DNA of 64,000 bases, from NCBI RefSeq assembly GCF_004342225.1, contig NZ_SMAR01000021.1, positions 1 to 64,000 on the forward strand, written 5' to 3'. The DNA comes from Martelella mediterranea. GTDB lineage: Bacteria; Pseudomonadota; Alphaproteobacteria; Rhizobiales; Rhizobiaceae. Below are positions 52,324 through 61,945 of the stretch, one piece after another (the stretch's first letter is position 1; each line of letters begins with the position of its first letter). The notes under the pieces were generated by a model, which was not told the origin of the DNA, searched no databases, and worked only from the letters and a program-made list of their open reading frames with translations. The position numbers were made by a program, and so were the translations under genes.

Positions 52324-53745
52324 ATGGGTACACCCCTCAGACTTTATAATACACTGACGCGCGAGAAGCAGGATTTCGAGCCGATCGATCCGAACAATGT
52401 GCGCATGTATGTCTGCGGGCCGACGGTTTATGATTTTGCCCATATCGGTAACGCCCGCCCCGTCATCGTTTTTGATGTGCTTTACCGCCTCCTGCGCCAC
52501 CTCTATGGCGAGCAGCACGTCACCTATGTCCGCAATATCACCGATGTGGACGACAAGATTAATGCCCGCGCGAAACGCGATTATCCGGAGCTGCCGCTGA
52601 ATGCGGCCATCCGCAAGGTGACGGAGAAAACCGCCGACCAGTTCCACAAGGATGTCGAAGCTCTGGGCGTGATAGAACCGTCTGTCGAGCCACGCGCCAC
52701 CGAACATATCGACGGCATGGCAGCGATGATCCAGACACTGATCGACAAGGGCAATGCCTATATCGCCAACGGCGCCGAAGGCCGCGAAGTGCTGTTCAGC
52801 GTTCCTTCAATGCCCGATTACGGGCAATTGTCGCGTCGCAACCTTGAGGACCAGCAGGCCGGAGCCCGTATCGCTGTTGAAAGCCACAAGAAGAGCCCGG
52901 CAGATTTTGTTCTCTGGAAGGAAAGCGCGGCTGATGAACCGGGCTGGGATGCGGTTTTTAACCATGACGGCGAAACCGTCACGATTAATGGCCGTCCCGG
53001 CTGGCATATCGAATGCTCGGTGATGTCGGAAAAACATCTCGGCGAGACCTTCGATATTCATGGCGGCGGGCTGGATCTGATTTTCCCGCATCACGAAAAC
53101 GAAATCGCCCAGTCCTGCTGTGCTCACGGCAACCATACGATGGCGAATGTCTGGATGCATAACGGTTTTGTGCAGGTCGAAGGCCGGAAGATGTCGAAGT
53201 CGGAGGACAATTTCTTCACCATCCACGAGCTTCTGGAGACGACAAATTTCGGCGGTCGCAAATGGCCCGGTGAAGTTCTCCGGCTGGCCATGCTGATGAC
53301 GCATTATCGCGAGCCGATCGATTTTTCGGTGAAGCGGTTGGAAGAGGCTGAGCGTCTGATCTCAAAGTGGCCGGTAGCAGGCGACGAAAAAGCAGAGCCG
53401 GACACAAAAATGCTAGAGGCTCTGTCGGATGACCTCAACACGGTATCGGCTATTCAAAGACTTCATGCGCTGGCACAAAAAGCCAATTCCGATGCTGCGT
53501 TGTTGCCGGTTTTTGCAGCAAGCGCTCAACTGCTTGGGCTGCAACGTCATGAGGCGCGCATAGATGAAAGCACCAGCGCAGCAATCCAGCACAGAGTCGA
53601 TGAAAGACTCGCCTTCATCCGCGACAAGAACTGGGCGGAGGCAGACCGGATCCGCGATGAGCTTGCATCTCAGGGCATTCAGCTAAAAGACTCAAAAAAC
53701 AAGGAAACCGGCGAACGCGAGACAACATGGGAGGTCAAGCGATGA
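52324..53745 (+). CDS. cysS: Cysteinyl-tRNA synthetase
   Basis: Class I synthetase that charges tRNA-Cys. The 473-residue product has the zinc-ligand Cys and HIGH-like motif in [20 protein letters not shown], the second zinc block [20 protein letters not shown] followed by [20 protein letters not shown], and KMSKSEDN. The C-terminus has the [20 protein letters not shown] helix. ATG 52324 follows GGGAG. The gene overlaps a GFA-family gene by four bases. A cysteine-codon leader lies upstream, and the cognate tRNA gene lies at 6.6 kb. Confidence 0.96.
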   Translation: MGTPLRLYNTLTREKQDFEPIDPNNVRMYVCGPTVYDFAHIGNARPVIVFDVLYRLLRHLYGEQHVTYVRNITDVDDKINARAKRDYPELPLNAAIRKVTEKTADQFHKDVEALGVIEPSVEPRATEHIDGMAAMIQTLIDKGNAYIANGAEGREVLFSVPSMPDYGQLSRRNLEDQQAGARIAVESHKKSPADFVLWKESAADEPGWDAVFNHDGETVTINGRPGWHIECSVMSEKHLGETFDIHGGGLDLIFPHHENEIAQSCCAHGNHTMANVWMHNGFVQVEGRKMSKSEDNFFTIHELLETTNFGGRKWPGEVLRLAMLMTHYREPIDFSVKRLEEAERLISKWPVAGDEKAEPDTKMLEALSDDLNTVSAIQRLHALAQKANSDAALLPVFAASAQLLGLQRHEARIDESTSAAIQHRVDERLAFIRDKNWAEADRIRDELASQGIQLKDSKNKETGERETTWEVKR

Positions 53746-54245
53746 CGACATCGGTCCTCTCCGGCGGGTGCCAGTGCGGCGCGGTGCGCTACCATGTGAA
53801 AGGTGCACTCTCCTACCCTCACATCTGTCACTGCCGCATGTGCCAGAAGGCCTCAGGCAACTACTTCATGCCGCTTGCCGGTGCACATCGTGATGATTTC
53901 AGCCTGACGCGGGGTGCGCCCGGTTGGTTTCATTCCTCTGATCAGGTTCGGCGTGGCTTTTGTGCGGACTGCGGCACGCCGTTGTTTTTCGAAACTATAA
54001 GCGCTGACTCGATTGCGGTTACGCTTGGCAGTCTGGATGATCCCAAAGCCTTGTCGCCAGTCTCACAGGACGGCGTCGAGGCTCGGGTTCCCTTCTTTCA
54101 TGAACTCGCTGGCCTTCGCGCGATACCAACCGACCGCTCAGACCTGCCTGGCGGCACTGCTGCGATTGCCGCCAGCAACCACCAGCACCCCGACCATGAT
54201 ACTGAAAAATGGCCGGAAAACGAAAAAACGACTGCCGGACAATAA
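53742..54245 (+). CDS. GFA-family zinc protein
   Basis: Member of the glutathione-dependent formaldehyde-activating (GFA) fold family, small zinc proteins of mostly unknown substrate. The 167-residue product has the zinc cysteines in [30 protein letters not shown] and [16 protein letters not shown]. It starts inside the cysS stop (ATGA), so translation is coupled. The C-terminal 25 residues are His/Asp-rich and not conserved. True formaldehyde activity is unlikely to be implied by the family name alone. Confidence 0.87.
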   Translation: MTTSVLSGGCQCGAVRYHVKGALSYPHICHCRMCQKASGNYFMPLAGAHRDDFSLTRGAPGWFHSSDQVRRGFCADCGTPLFFETISADSIAVTLGSLDDPKALSPVSQDGVEARVPFFHELAGLRAIPTDRSDLPGGTAAIAASNHQHPDHDTEKWPENEKTTAGQ

Positions 54246-54283
54246 GGCCGAAAAGGCCAGTTTTAGGGACGGAGACCCACGAC

Positions 54284-55903
54284 ATGGAAAAGCGCGAACG
54301 CATCTATCTGTTCGACACCACATTGCGCGACGGCCAGCAGACGCCGGGCATCGACTTTTCGGTGGAGGACAAGATTGCCATTGCCGGCATGCTCGACGCG
54401 GTCGGCATCGATTATGTCGAAGGCGGTTATCCCGGCGCAAACCCTACCGACACTGCGTTTTTTGCTGAAAGGCGCACTACGCGGGCAAAGCTGACCGCTT
54501 TCGGCATGACCAAACGCGCCGGTGTTTCCGCTTCCAACGATCCGGGCCTTGCCACACTCCTCGACAGCCAGAGCGATGCCGTCTGTCTGGTCGCCAAGAG
54601 CTGGGACTACCATGTGGATGTTGCGCTTGGCATTTCGAACGATGAGAACCTCGTCTGCATTTGCGAAAGCGTCAAAGCTGTCGCCGCTGCAGCCAAGGAG
54701 GCCATGGTCGATTGCGAACACTTCTTCGACGGCTACAAGGCAAACCGGGACTATGCCCTCGCCTGCGCGAAGACGGCCTATGACGCCGGCGCGCGATGGA
54801 TCGTTCTTTGCGATACGAATGGCGGTACGCAGCCGGACGAGGTCACCGAGATTGTCGCCGACGTCATTGCCGCCGGCATTCCCGGCACGTTTCTCGGTAT
54901 CCATGCCCACAATGACACGGGCCAGGCCGTGGCCAATTCGCTTGCCGCCGTTCGTGCCGGGGTGCGGCAGGTTCAGGGCACGCTGAACGGGATCGGCGAA
55001 CGCTGCGGCAATGCCAACATCATCACGCTTGCTGCAACGTTGGCGCTGAAGCCGCGCTACATGAACCGCTTCGTGCTGGGTATCGACGCGGAAGGGCTGA
55101 CCGAGCTTACCGGCCTTTCACGCGGCTTCGACGAGCTTTTGAACCGCGCGCCGGATCCGCAGCTACCCTATGTCGGCGCATCTGCCTTTGCCACCAAAGC
55201 CGGCATTCACGCCTCTGCACTGCTCAAAGATCCGAAAACATACGAACACGTCGACCCGGAACAGGTTGGCAATATGCGTCGCGTCATGGTTTCCGATCAG
55301 GGCGGAAAATCGAATTTTATCAATGAACTGCAGAAAAGAGGTATTGTCGTTTCTAAAGACGACCCGCGCCTCGACCGGCTGATTGCGATGGTCAAGGAAC
55401 GCGAAGCCGCCGGCTACGCCTATGAAGGCGCCGATGCCAGCTTCGAGCTTCTGGCGCTCAGGGAGCTGGGCTCGGTTCCGCATTTCTTTCACGTCGATAG
55501 TTTCCGCGTCATGGTTGAGCGCCGCTATGACAGCCATGGCCGCATCAAGACCGTCTCGGAAGCGGTGGTGAAGCTCGATATTGACGGCAGGCCGGTCATG
55601 TCCGTTTCGGAAGGCGACGGCCCGGTGAATGCGCTCGACCGCGCATTTCGCAAAGATCTTGGCAAGTTCCAGAGCGAAATCGCCGACCTCAAACTGGCGG
55701 ATTACAAGGTGCGTATCCTCAATGGAGGTACGGATGCGATCACCCGCGTTCTCATCGAAAGCATCGACGACGATGGCGTGCGCTGGTGGACCGTCGGTGT
55801 CTCGGAAAACATCATCGATGCCTCATTCCAGGCGCTGGTCGACTCGATTGTCTTCAAGCTGATGAAAAACCGGAAGATGGCCGGTCGCGCTGCTGCAGAA
55901 TAG
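54284..55903 (+). CDS. cimA: Citramalate synthase
   Basis: Condenses pyruvate with acetyl-CoA to (R)-citramalate, feeding isoleucine synthesis without threonine. The 539-residue product has the HMGL-like barrel with FDTTLRDGQQTPGIDFSVED, the metal-binding IHAHNDTGQAVANSLAAVRA, and GTLNGIGERCGNANIITLAA, plus a C-terminal LeuA-type regulatory domain. The N-terminus and length match the CimA/NifV-like group (TIGR00977) rather than LeuA. ATG 54284 follows a purine-rich site. It lies 38 bp after the GFA gene, so all three from cysS may be cotranscribed. Confidence 0.88.
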   Translation: MEKRERIYLFDTTLRDGQQTPGIDFSVEDKIAIAGMLDAVGIDYVEGGYPGANPTDTAFFAERRTTRAKLTAFGMTKRAGVSASNDPGLATLLDSQSDAVCLVAKSWDYHVDVALGISNDENLVCICESVKAVAAAAKEAMVDCEHFFDGYKANRDYALACAKTAYDAGARWIVLCDTNGGTQPDEVTEIVADVIAAGIPGTFLGIHAHNDTGQAVANSLAAVRAGVRQVQGTLNGIGERCGNANIITLAATLALKPRYMNRFVLGIDAEGLTELTGLSRGFDELLNRAPDPQLPYVGASAFATKAGIHASALLKDPKTYEHVDPEQVGNMRRVMVSDQGGKSNFINELQKRGIVVSKDDPRLDRLIAMVKEREAAGYAYEGADASFELLALRELGSVPHFFHVDSFRVMVERRYDSHGRIKTVSEAVVKLDIDGRPVMSVSEGDGPVNALDRAFRKDLGKFQSEIADLKLADYKVRILNGGTDAITRVLIESIDDDGVRWWTVGVSENIIDASFQALVDSIVFKLMKNRKMAGRAAAE

Positions 55904-56005
55904 TGCTGCCATCATTTTCTTTGATTGATACTGCAATGAAGGCGGCTGGCGTTTAATCAAACGAACGTTTATTGAACGCTATTCGCTTTTTTGAAAGATC
56001 ATGCC

Positions 56006-56953
56006 ATGTCAGCGCATCCACCAGAGCCCGCCGCCACAACAGTTTCAAACGGAAAGCCAGCGGATGGAGATACGCTACCTGGCCTGATACTTGCGCTTTC
56101 GGTGTATATGATGTGGGGCCTTCTGCCGCTGTACCTTCAGCTGATCTCCGATCTCCCGCCAATGGAAGTACTGGCGCATCGTATCATCTGGTCGCTTCCT
56201 TTTGCCGGTGTCGTCATTTTGGCTGCCGGTCAGACGCGGGATGTCCGTGCGGCGATCAGGCGTCCGCGCATGCTGGCGCTGGCTGCGCTTTGCTGTATCT
56301 TCATCAGCATAAACTGGGGCGTATACATCTGGGCCGTCAGCAATGCACACACAGTCGATGCAGCACTCGGCTACTTTATCAATCCTCTTTTTTCGATTGC
56401 ACTGGCGGCAATCATACTGCACGAAAAGCTCACCAAAGGGCAGATCCTGGCCATCGGCCTGGCATTTTGCGCCGTTATGATTCTGACCATCGAGACGGGC
56501 AGTCTTCCGCTTGTCGCCCTGGCCCTTCCTGTGTCGTTCGGGCTTTACGGGCTTTTGAAAAAACTGGTTCCGATTGGCGGAAATGCCGGCTTTACCCTTG
56601 AAGCACTTATCATGAGCGGCCCGGCGCTTGCCTATATCATTTATCTTGAGGCAACCGGCTCCGGACACTTTCTGAATTCTCTACGCAATGCCCTTCTTCT
56701 CGTGGGCTGTGGTGCGGCGACTGCGATACCGCTGATGATTTACGCGAACGCTGCGAAGCTGCTAAAACTTTCGACGATCGGCATCATGCAGTATATCGCG
56801 CCGAGCATGATATTTCTGGTCGCGGTTTTAATTTTTCGCGAGCCTCTGGAACTACCAAAGCTGAGCGCCTTCGCGCTGATCTGGACAGCGCTGGTTATCT
56901 ATACGCTGTCCATGTTCAGAACGCGGCGAAGCCGCAAACTCAAAGGCGGCTGA
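56006..56953 (+). CDS. rarD: EamA-family transporter RarD
   Basis: Membrane protein of the DMT/EamA superfamily; RarD members are called chloramphenicol-sensitive proteins, substrate unknown. The 315-residue product has ten hydrophobic segments. The RarD signature GLILALSVYMMWGLLPLYLQ begins the first helix, then EVLAHRIIWSLPFAGVVI, and SINWGVYIWAVSNAHTVDAA. The start is uncertain: ATG 56006 or a TTG at 55991. The 3' end overlaps the convergent LOG gene by 14 bp. Confidence 0.87.
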   Translation: MSAHPPEPAATTVSNGKPADGDTLPGLILALSVYMMWGLLPLYLQLISDLPPMEVLAHRIIWSLPFAGVVILAAGQTRDVRAAIRRPRMLALAALCCIFISINWGVYIWAVSNAHTVDAALGYFINPLFSIALAAIILHEKLTKGQILAIGLAFCAVMILTIETGSLPLVALALPVSFGLYGLLKKLVPIGGNAGFTLEALIMSGPALAYIIYLEATGSGHFLNSLRNALLLVGCGAATAIPLMIYANAAKLLKLSTIGIMQYIAPSMIFLVAVLIFREPLELPKLSAFALIWTALVIYTLSMFRTRRSRKLKGG

Positions 56954-57560
56954 TGACCTCAGCCTCTCCATCACGGCCGTTCTCAGCGGCCCAGATGGCT
57001 TCAATGGCCGGAAGAATATCACCGATTTCATCGATCAATTGTGGGCGAACCTGATGGCTGGTGTGCAGGAAGCCCTGCCCGTGCATGTGATCCATCAGCT
57101 GGATCATCGGGTCCCAGAAGCTGTCAACATTACCCAGAATCATCGGCTTTGAGTGACGCCCGAGCTGTGCCCAGGTCATGATTTCCACGATTTCCTCAAG
57201 CGTGCCAATGCCACCTGGAAGGGCCACAAAAGCATCGGAGCGCTCAAACATCTTGTGCTTGCGCTGATGCATATCAGGCGTAATGACAAGTTCGTCGAGT
57301 TTCTCGAGCTGGTCGCGTGTCGCTTCCATATCCACGAGGAATTCCGGAATAATGCCGAGTACATGCCCGTCATGCTCCAGAACGCCTTCTGCGACAGCGC
57401 CCATGATGCCTTTTGTGCCACCGCCATAAACGAGGCCATAACCCGCCCGGGCGATTGCTTCACCCAGTGCTTTTCCCGCAGCCATATAGGCCGGGTGACT
57501 GCCCGGTCTGGAGCCGCAATATACGCAAATACGTCGAATCGGATCTTGTTCTGTTTTCAT
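56940..57560 (-). CDS. LOG-family protein (TIGR00730)
   Basis: Rossmann-fold protein of the LOG/lysine-decarboxylase-like family. The plant members are cytokinin riboside 5'-monophosphate phosphoribohydrolases, and bacterial ones probably hydrolyse purine nucleotides. The 206-residue product has RRICVYCGSRPGSHPAYMAA, LVYGGGTKGIMGAVAEGVLE and the signature PGGIGTLEEIVEIMTWAQLG. ATG 57560 gives the family N-terminus. It converges on rarD. Confidence 0.88.
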   Translation of the reverse strand: MKTEQDPIRRICVYCGSRPGSHPAYMAAGKALGEAIARAGYGLVYGGGTKGIMGAVAEGVLEHDGHVLGIIPEFLVDMEATRDQLEKLDELVITPDMHQRKHKMFERSDAFVALPGGIGTLEEIVEIMTWAQLGRHSKPMILGNVDSFWDPMIQLMDHMHGQGFLHTSHQVRPQLIDEIGDILPAIEAIWAAENGRDGEAEVISRL

Positions 57561-57743
57561 GGTTTCACTCAAGCGTATTTGCGCTGCATCGGTCAAGATC
57601 ATTGCAAATCGATCACAAATGGGCTTTTCCCGTGTGCAACCGCAGTATGTGCGTTAAAGAAGGCTTGTACTCGTTTCGCTGCATGTCTAGCGTTTTCAGC
57701 AGATTAGCTGCGCGCATCCGTTCGGCGTTTTCTGGAGAAAAGA

Positions 57744-59156
57744 ATGGAAAAAAGAAAAACGCTCCCGCTTATTCTCGTGGTTCTGCTCTTATTGATTGCA
57801 GCAGGAACCTGGTATTACTGGCAAAAGCAGAACACCTCCTCTGCTCCGCCCCCACCTGATGCCGCAATGACCGGCGACCAGACCGAGGATTCTGGTTCTT
57901 CCAGCACGCCGGATCAAAGCACAAAAGCCGAAACGCAGACAACTGAAGCGTTCGATGAGAACACAACAAAAAGCCGGCCAGAACAGCAAGCGGTTTTGCG
58001 CGTTCCGACCTTCGATGTTTTACGTGTGGGGCCTGATGGTACAGCTGTTATCGCCGGTGCGGCGGAGCCACTGGGTGAACTCGACGTCAAAGAAAACGAC
58101 GATACGCTTGTTTCTTCCAAAGTGACCGCAGAGGGAAATTTTGTCGCGATTATCGATACACCGCTGAAACCCGGTGACCATCTGATCTACCTTCAGCTAT
58201 CTATGCCTGACGGGCGTACAGTGCGTTCTGAACAGACCGCGACAATCTCGATTCCGGAAACCAGCAATGGCGAACTTCTGGCCGTTATTACCGAGCCCGG
58301 AAAAGCCTCGGAACTGGTCAACACGCCAAAGCCGAAGCAAACAGCGATGCCTCAAACCAATGGCAATACGATGATTGCTGAAAACCAGAAGGACCAGGAA
58401 AGCGCTGACGCTGAGCAGACTATGTCCTCGGATAACGGCGCGCCTGTGCAGAGCCAGAACACTGAGCTGCCGCCGGTTACGGTCAATACGGGCGATGAAA
58501 CGACCGGCGATGCCGCAACGTCGCAAGCGCGCGAAAAGCCGGTTGCGCCAACGGTTCGGATCAAGGCTGTTGAAATTGAGGGGGATACCCTGTTCATCGC
58601 GGGTGAAGGTCTGGCCGGGGCAAGGGTTCGCGGCTATCTCGACGACACTTTTCTGAGCGAAAGCGAAGTGAATGTTGAGAGCAATTTCGTTCTCGAAAAG
58701 AAGGTGAGTGTTCCGGTCGGACTGCATACTGTGCGGGCCGATATGCTGGATGACGATAACAATGTCATTGCCCGCGCAGTTGTTCCGTTCGACCGGCCGG
58801 AAGGTGATCAGATCGCGGCGGTATCCGCAACAGAGGGCCAGCGGACCGAAACCGGTTCCGATGGCACGCAAACCTTCGTTCAGCCTCAGCTCACAAAAAG
58901 CGACAATGCCGTAATCATTCGCCGTGGCGACAATCTCTGGCGCATTTCCCGCAGGTTTTATGGCCGTGGCGTCCGGTATACGACGATCTATCTGGCGAAC
59001 GAGCCACAGATCGCCAATCCGAATGTCATCCTTCCCGGTCAGGTCTTCTCACTGCCACCTGAGCCGCTGCCCATCGGTGAAGCCGAGTCCATCCATCGGC
59101 GGTTACTGAGCGGTGAACATGTCGGGCCTGACGCATTGCCCCCTGCGGACCGATGA
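57744..59156 (+). CDS. Membrane-anchored LysM-domain protein
   Basis: The 470-residue product has an N-terminal membrane helix (LPLILVVLLLLIAAGTWYYW), a Thr/Ser/Gln-rich linker, and two Ig-like segments (about residues 85-175 and 270-350; DVLRVGPDGTAVIAGAAEPL and AVEIEGDTLFIAGEGLAGAR). It has a C-terminal LysM domain (IIRRGDNLWRISRRFYGRGV, RYTTIYLANEPQIANPNVIL). The layout resembles periplasmic peptidoglycan-binding LysM proteins common in Hyphomicrobiales; the function is unknown. ATG 57744 follows GGAG. Confidence 0.85.
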   Translation: MEKRKTLPLILVVLLLLIAAGTWYYWQKQNTSSAPPPPDAAMTGDQTEDSGSSSTPDQSTKAETQTTEAFDENTTKSRPEQQAVLRVPTFDVLRVGPDGTAVIAGAAEPLGELDVKENDDTLVSSKVTAEGNFVAIIDTPLKPGDHLIYLQLSMPDGRTVRSEQTATISIPETSNGELLAVITEPGKASELVNTPKPKQTAMPQTNGNTMIAENQKDQESADAEQTMSSDNGAPVQSQNTELPPVTVNTGDETTGDAATSQAREKPVAPTVRIKAVEIEGDTLFIAGEGLAGARVRGYLDDTFLSESEVNVESNFVLEKKVSVPVGLHTVRADMLDDDNNVIARAVVPFDRPEGDQIAAVSATEGQRTETGSDGTQTFVQPQLTKSDNAVIIRRGDNLWRISRRFYGRGVRYTTIYLANEPQIANPNVILPGQVFSLPPEPLPIGEAESIHRRLLSGEHVGPDALPPADR

Positions 59157-59174
59157 TCGGATAGCGAAATAGTT

Positions 59175-59203
59175 AAAGGCGGTGATCAAAGATCACCGCC
59201 TTT
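59175..59203. terminator. Bidirectional terminator
   Basis: AAAGGCGGTGATC-AAA-GATCACCGCCTTT is a perfect 13-bp stem 18 bp after the LysM gene. It also lies 44 bp after the convergent hydrolase gene. Confidence 0.8.
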
Positions 59204-59247
59204 CATCTGAAAAGAAACGCGATTGCGTTCTCAATTCACCGTACCTG

Positions 59248-60225
59248 TCAGGGCACCAGAAATTCAAACGGCTCTGCTGCTTCAAGTTGGCCGGCAACAT
59301 CACCGCCCGGAATTTTAGGGTTGTTGAGGCCGAGCTTTCTGGACGGTTCACCTTCAGCAAGATTGAATTCTTCAAGGTCGACCCAGAACACAGACGGGTT
59401 GATCACGGAATCGAAGTAATAGCGTTTATGTTCGTGCTCAGCGACCGTACGCCAAAGCGTAGAGGCAATGTTCGGTTTTTCAGGATCGGACATGCCAAGC
59501 GGCGTAGAGATTGCACGAACCTGCGAAAAGACGGAAGCCAGCGCAGCACGCCGGTCTTTCAAAGGTGTGGCCGAGCGAAGATTATAACTTGCCCGGGCAA
59601 AGCGATCGGCCGCGTTGACCGTTCCCGGCAGGAAGTTTTTGCCACCCACCAGGTTCCAGTAACCGTTGATGGCCAGTTGCTGGTCATAGACCGGCGAATT
59701 GGTCATAACCCGATAATCGCGACTGTGGTGAATATGCAATTTGGCATCGACAAATTCGAAGATTGCGCTGTCGCCTGAGGCATCGGAAAGAGCAAGATGG
59801 ACGCTGGCTGGCGCGCCATTGGGTGCTTCGCCGGTAATAACTGTCAGAGGGTCGCCCTGCATCGCAGCGACCGCCTCTGACACCGTGGCGAAGTTATCAA
59901 GCATGTACTGAAGCCAGGCCCCCACGGAGATCAGTGGTTTTCCACGCTCATCTGAATCGCCATAGGCCGACTCGACGAGATAAAGCATATTGCCTGCCAG
60001 ACCGGCCTCATTCATGCCATCAGATGTCGCGAGATTATAAATAGCGACGATGACGGAGCCATATCTGGACGTCCATTTCACAGACCCCTCGCCAACGCCG
60101 CCATCGCGTTTTAAACCGCGTGGAAAGACCCAGAGATCGGATTCCATTTCCACGTCACGCCAGTCCATAGAACGGCCTGTGATAAACGTCTGGTTACCCG
60201 TTTCGTAGAAAATACGCGTGCACAT
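59248..60225 (-). CDS. Linear amide C-N hydrolase (choloylglycine hydrolase family)
   Basis: Ntn-hydrolase of the bile salt hydrolase/penicillin V acylase family. The 325-residue product starts MCTRIFYETGNQTFITGRSM, which places the nucleophile at Cys2 after Met removal and Arg18 and Asp21 at the expected catalytic positions. VMTNSPVYDQQLAINGYW carries the Asn of the active site. There is no signal peptide, so it should be cytoplasmic. ATG 60225 follows AGGAGG. Brucella has a member implicated in bile resistance; the natural substrate here could also be an acyl-homoserine lactone or other amide. Confidence 0.87.
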   Translation of the reverse strand: MCTRIFYETGNQTFITGRSMDWRDVEMESDLWVFPRGLKRDGGVGEGSVKWTSRYGSVIVAIYNLATSDGMNEAGLAGNMLYLVESAYGDSDERGKPLISVGAWLQYMLDNFATVSEAVAAMQGDPLTVITGEAPNGAPASVHLALSDASGDSAIFEFVDAKLHIHHSRDYRVMTNSPVYDQQLAINGYWNLVGGKNFLPGTVNAADRFARASYNLRSATPLKDRRAALASVFSQVRAISTPLGMSDPEKPNIASTLWRTVAEHEHKRYYFDSVINPSVFWVDLEEFNLAEGEPSRKLGLNNPKIPGGDVAGQLEAAEPFEFLVP

Positions 60226-60305
60226 GGTTGTCCTCCTGCGAAATGCAAAACTGTCAGCAGAAGCTAACGTCGATCCCTCGGGATAACAATGTTATTTTTT
60301 TGGGA

Positions 60306-61409
60306 TCAGAGATGGCTGCGTATAGCCACAAAGCGGGCAAGCATTGGCCCGAGCGCCATCACGAAGAAGAAGCGGGCAATCTGCATAGACATCACAAAGG
60401 CCACATTGACATCCGTTGAAGCCGAGATAATCGCGACGGCATCCGCACCTCCGGGACTGGTGGCAAGATAAGCGGTCAGCGGATCGATACCGACGAAAAC
60501 AACAAGCAGGGCAGCAAAGAATCCGCAAACGATGATCAGTGCCAGAATGGATGCAAGGACACGCGGCAGCGCCCTGCCCGCATGCCGAATGACTTCACGA
60601 TCAAAGCGCGATCCGATGCCCCAGCCTACAAATGCATAAGATATTGCAAGCAATATCTGAGGAAGCTCGATTTCAATAACGCCCAGGACATTGAGTAAAG
60701 AGCCGAGAAGAACCGGCACAATCATGGCACCAGCAGGCAACCTGGACCACCTGCCCAGAAAAACACCGCCGATAACCATAACCAGCGTCTGAAAAAGCGG
60801 TCCCCAGCGCGGTTCGCTCAGCCAGGCGATCATAACCGTTTCGCCACCCGTGGCCCCGGTCCATATTTTAGCGATTGTGGCTGCCACGATCGTTACAATG
60901 ACGACGCGCGTATATTGCATGAAGGCGACAAGCCGCATATCTGCGCCGAACGATCCTGACATCAGCGTCATGACCGTTGCTGCGCCGGGAAATGAACCCC
61001 AGATCGCAGTGGTGCCCGGCAGCACCTTCAGTTTCGCCAGAACCCAGCCGAGACCAACTGCGGCAAAGACCACCGATAGAACACCAGTGACAAAGATCAT
61101 CCAGTCAGCACTGACTTCCTGCACAATCGGCCAGGTGATCGTGCGTGCTATGAGGCAGCCGATCACGCCCTGAGCCAGATTGAATGGTAGCTTCGGTACT
61201 TCTATTTTATGGCCCAGCCCGGAAAACAGGATAGCCGCGAGCATCGGCCCCAGCAGCAAAGCAGCAGGAAGGCCGATAAGTTCGATGAGACAGACAAAGA
61301 CAGCGGAGACGCACGCAAGCGCAGCCCAGAGATGAAACGATGTCTTGCCACTTTCCGGCAGCGAAGCCGCATGCGCAGGGTCTGTTTGCGGCTCATGTTC
61401 GGCAGTCAT
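60306..61409 (-). CDS. AbrB-family membrane protein
   Basis: Multi-spanning protein of 367 residues in the AbrB/ammonia-monooxygenase-like (AbrB_dup) family. It has two repeats of about five helices each, with GSFPGAATVMTLMSGSFGAD in the first and ATSPGGADAVAIISASTDVN in the second. The family name is historical and does not imply regulation or ammonia oxidation; transport is the best guess. It lies 80 bp upstream of the amide hydrolase gene on the same strand, so the two could be cotranscribed. Confidence 0.83.
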   Translation of the reverse strand: MTAEHEPQTDPAHAASLPESGKTSFHLWAALACVSAVFVCLIELIGLPAALLLGPMLAAILFSGLGHKIEVPKLPFNLAQGVIGCLIARTITWPIVQEVSADWMIFVTGVLSVVFAAVGLGWVLAKLKVLPGTTAIWGSFPGAATVMTLMSGSFGADMRLVAFMQYTRVVIVTIVAATIAKIWTGATGGETVMIAWLSEPRWGPLFQTLVMVIGGVFLGRWSRLPAGAMIVPVLLGSLLNVLGVIEIELPQILLAISYAFVGWGIGSRFDREVIRHAGRALPRVLASILALIIVCGFFAALLVVFVGIDPLTAYLATSPGGADAVAIISASTDVNVAFVMSMQIARFFFVMALGPMLARFVAIRSHL

Positions 61410-61485
61410 CGGCTTACTGGCCTGCTTATTGGGTGTCAGTCTCTTCTGGCTAGATCGCCCGGTCGGTTTTCAATGAAAAGCCAGT

Positions 61486-61827
61486 TCAGCGGATTTGCGG
61501 GCAGTCTTTCTGACGCATCGCAACATCCATAGCGTTTACGCGCCCTTTGGTGTAGGCAATTGCCGCTGACTTATCAACCGAACCCGTCTGCGGTACGCTT
61601 CCAAGGCTTGCTCCCAGAACGCGCACGTCAGCGACAATCGCATCATCCTGAAGCAGTGAGAGCTGTTTGAGCTTGGCCTTTTCATCAGCATAATCACGAT
61701 CAAGACTTTCGCAGCTTTGCGCCATGAAAGGCTGCGGAGATACAGCCATCGCGCCGATGGTTTCAGAGCGCTGCGTACAAGCAGTCGCTGCAAGGCCAAG
61801 AGACAGAATAATCAGTGAGGCGCGCAT
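61486..61827 (-). CDS. Small lipoprotein, hypothetical
   Basis: A 113-residue protein with a lipoprotein signal: a short basic start, hydrophobic SLIILSLGLAAT, then the lipobox ATAC with Cys17 as the lipidated residue. The mature part has two further cysteines (SCESL near 38 and KDCPQIR near the C-terminus) and a helical central region. No family recognised. It is followed on the same strand by the AbrB-family gene 76 bp away. Confidence 0.68.
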   Translation of the reverse strand: MRASLIILSLGLAATACTQRSETIGAMAVSPQPFMAQSCESLDRDYADEKAKLKQLSLLQDDAIVADVRVLGASLGSVPQTGSVDKSAAIAYTKGRVNAMDVAMRQKDCPQIR

Positions 61828-61945
61828 GGGGAATCTCCGGTTGGATCAGAAAATGTTATATATCTCTAATATCTTTAAAGCGCAGTTGTTCCCCATGTCG
61901 AAGAACTTAACAAGTCTCTTGTTGGCTAAATGATTGCCTGCTCTA

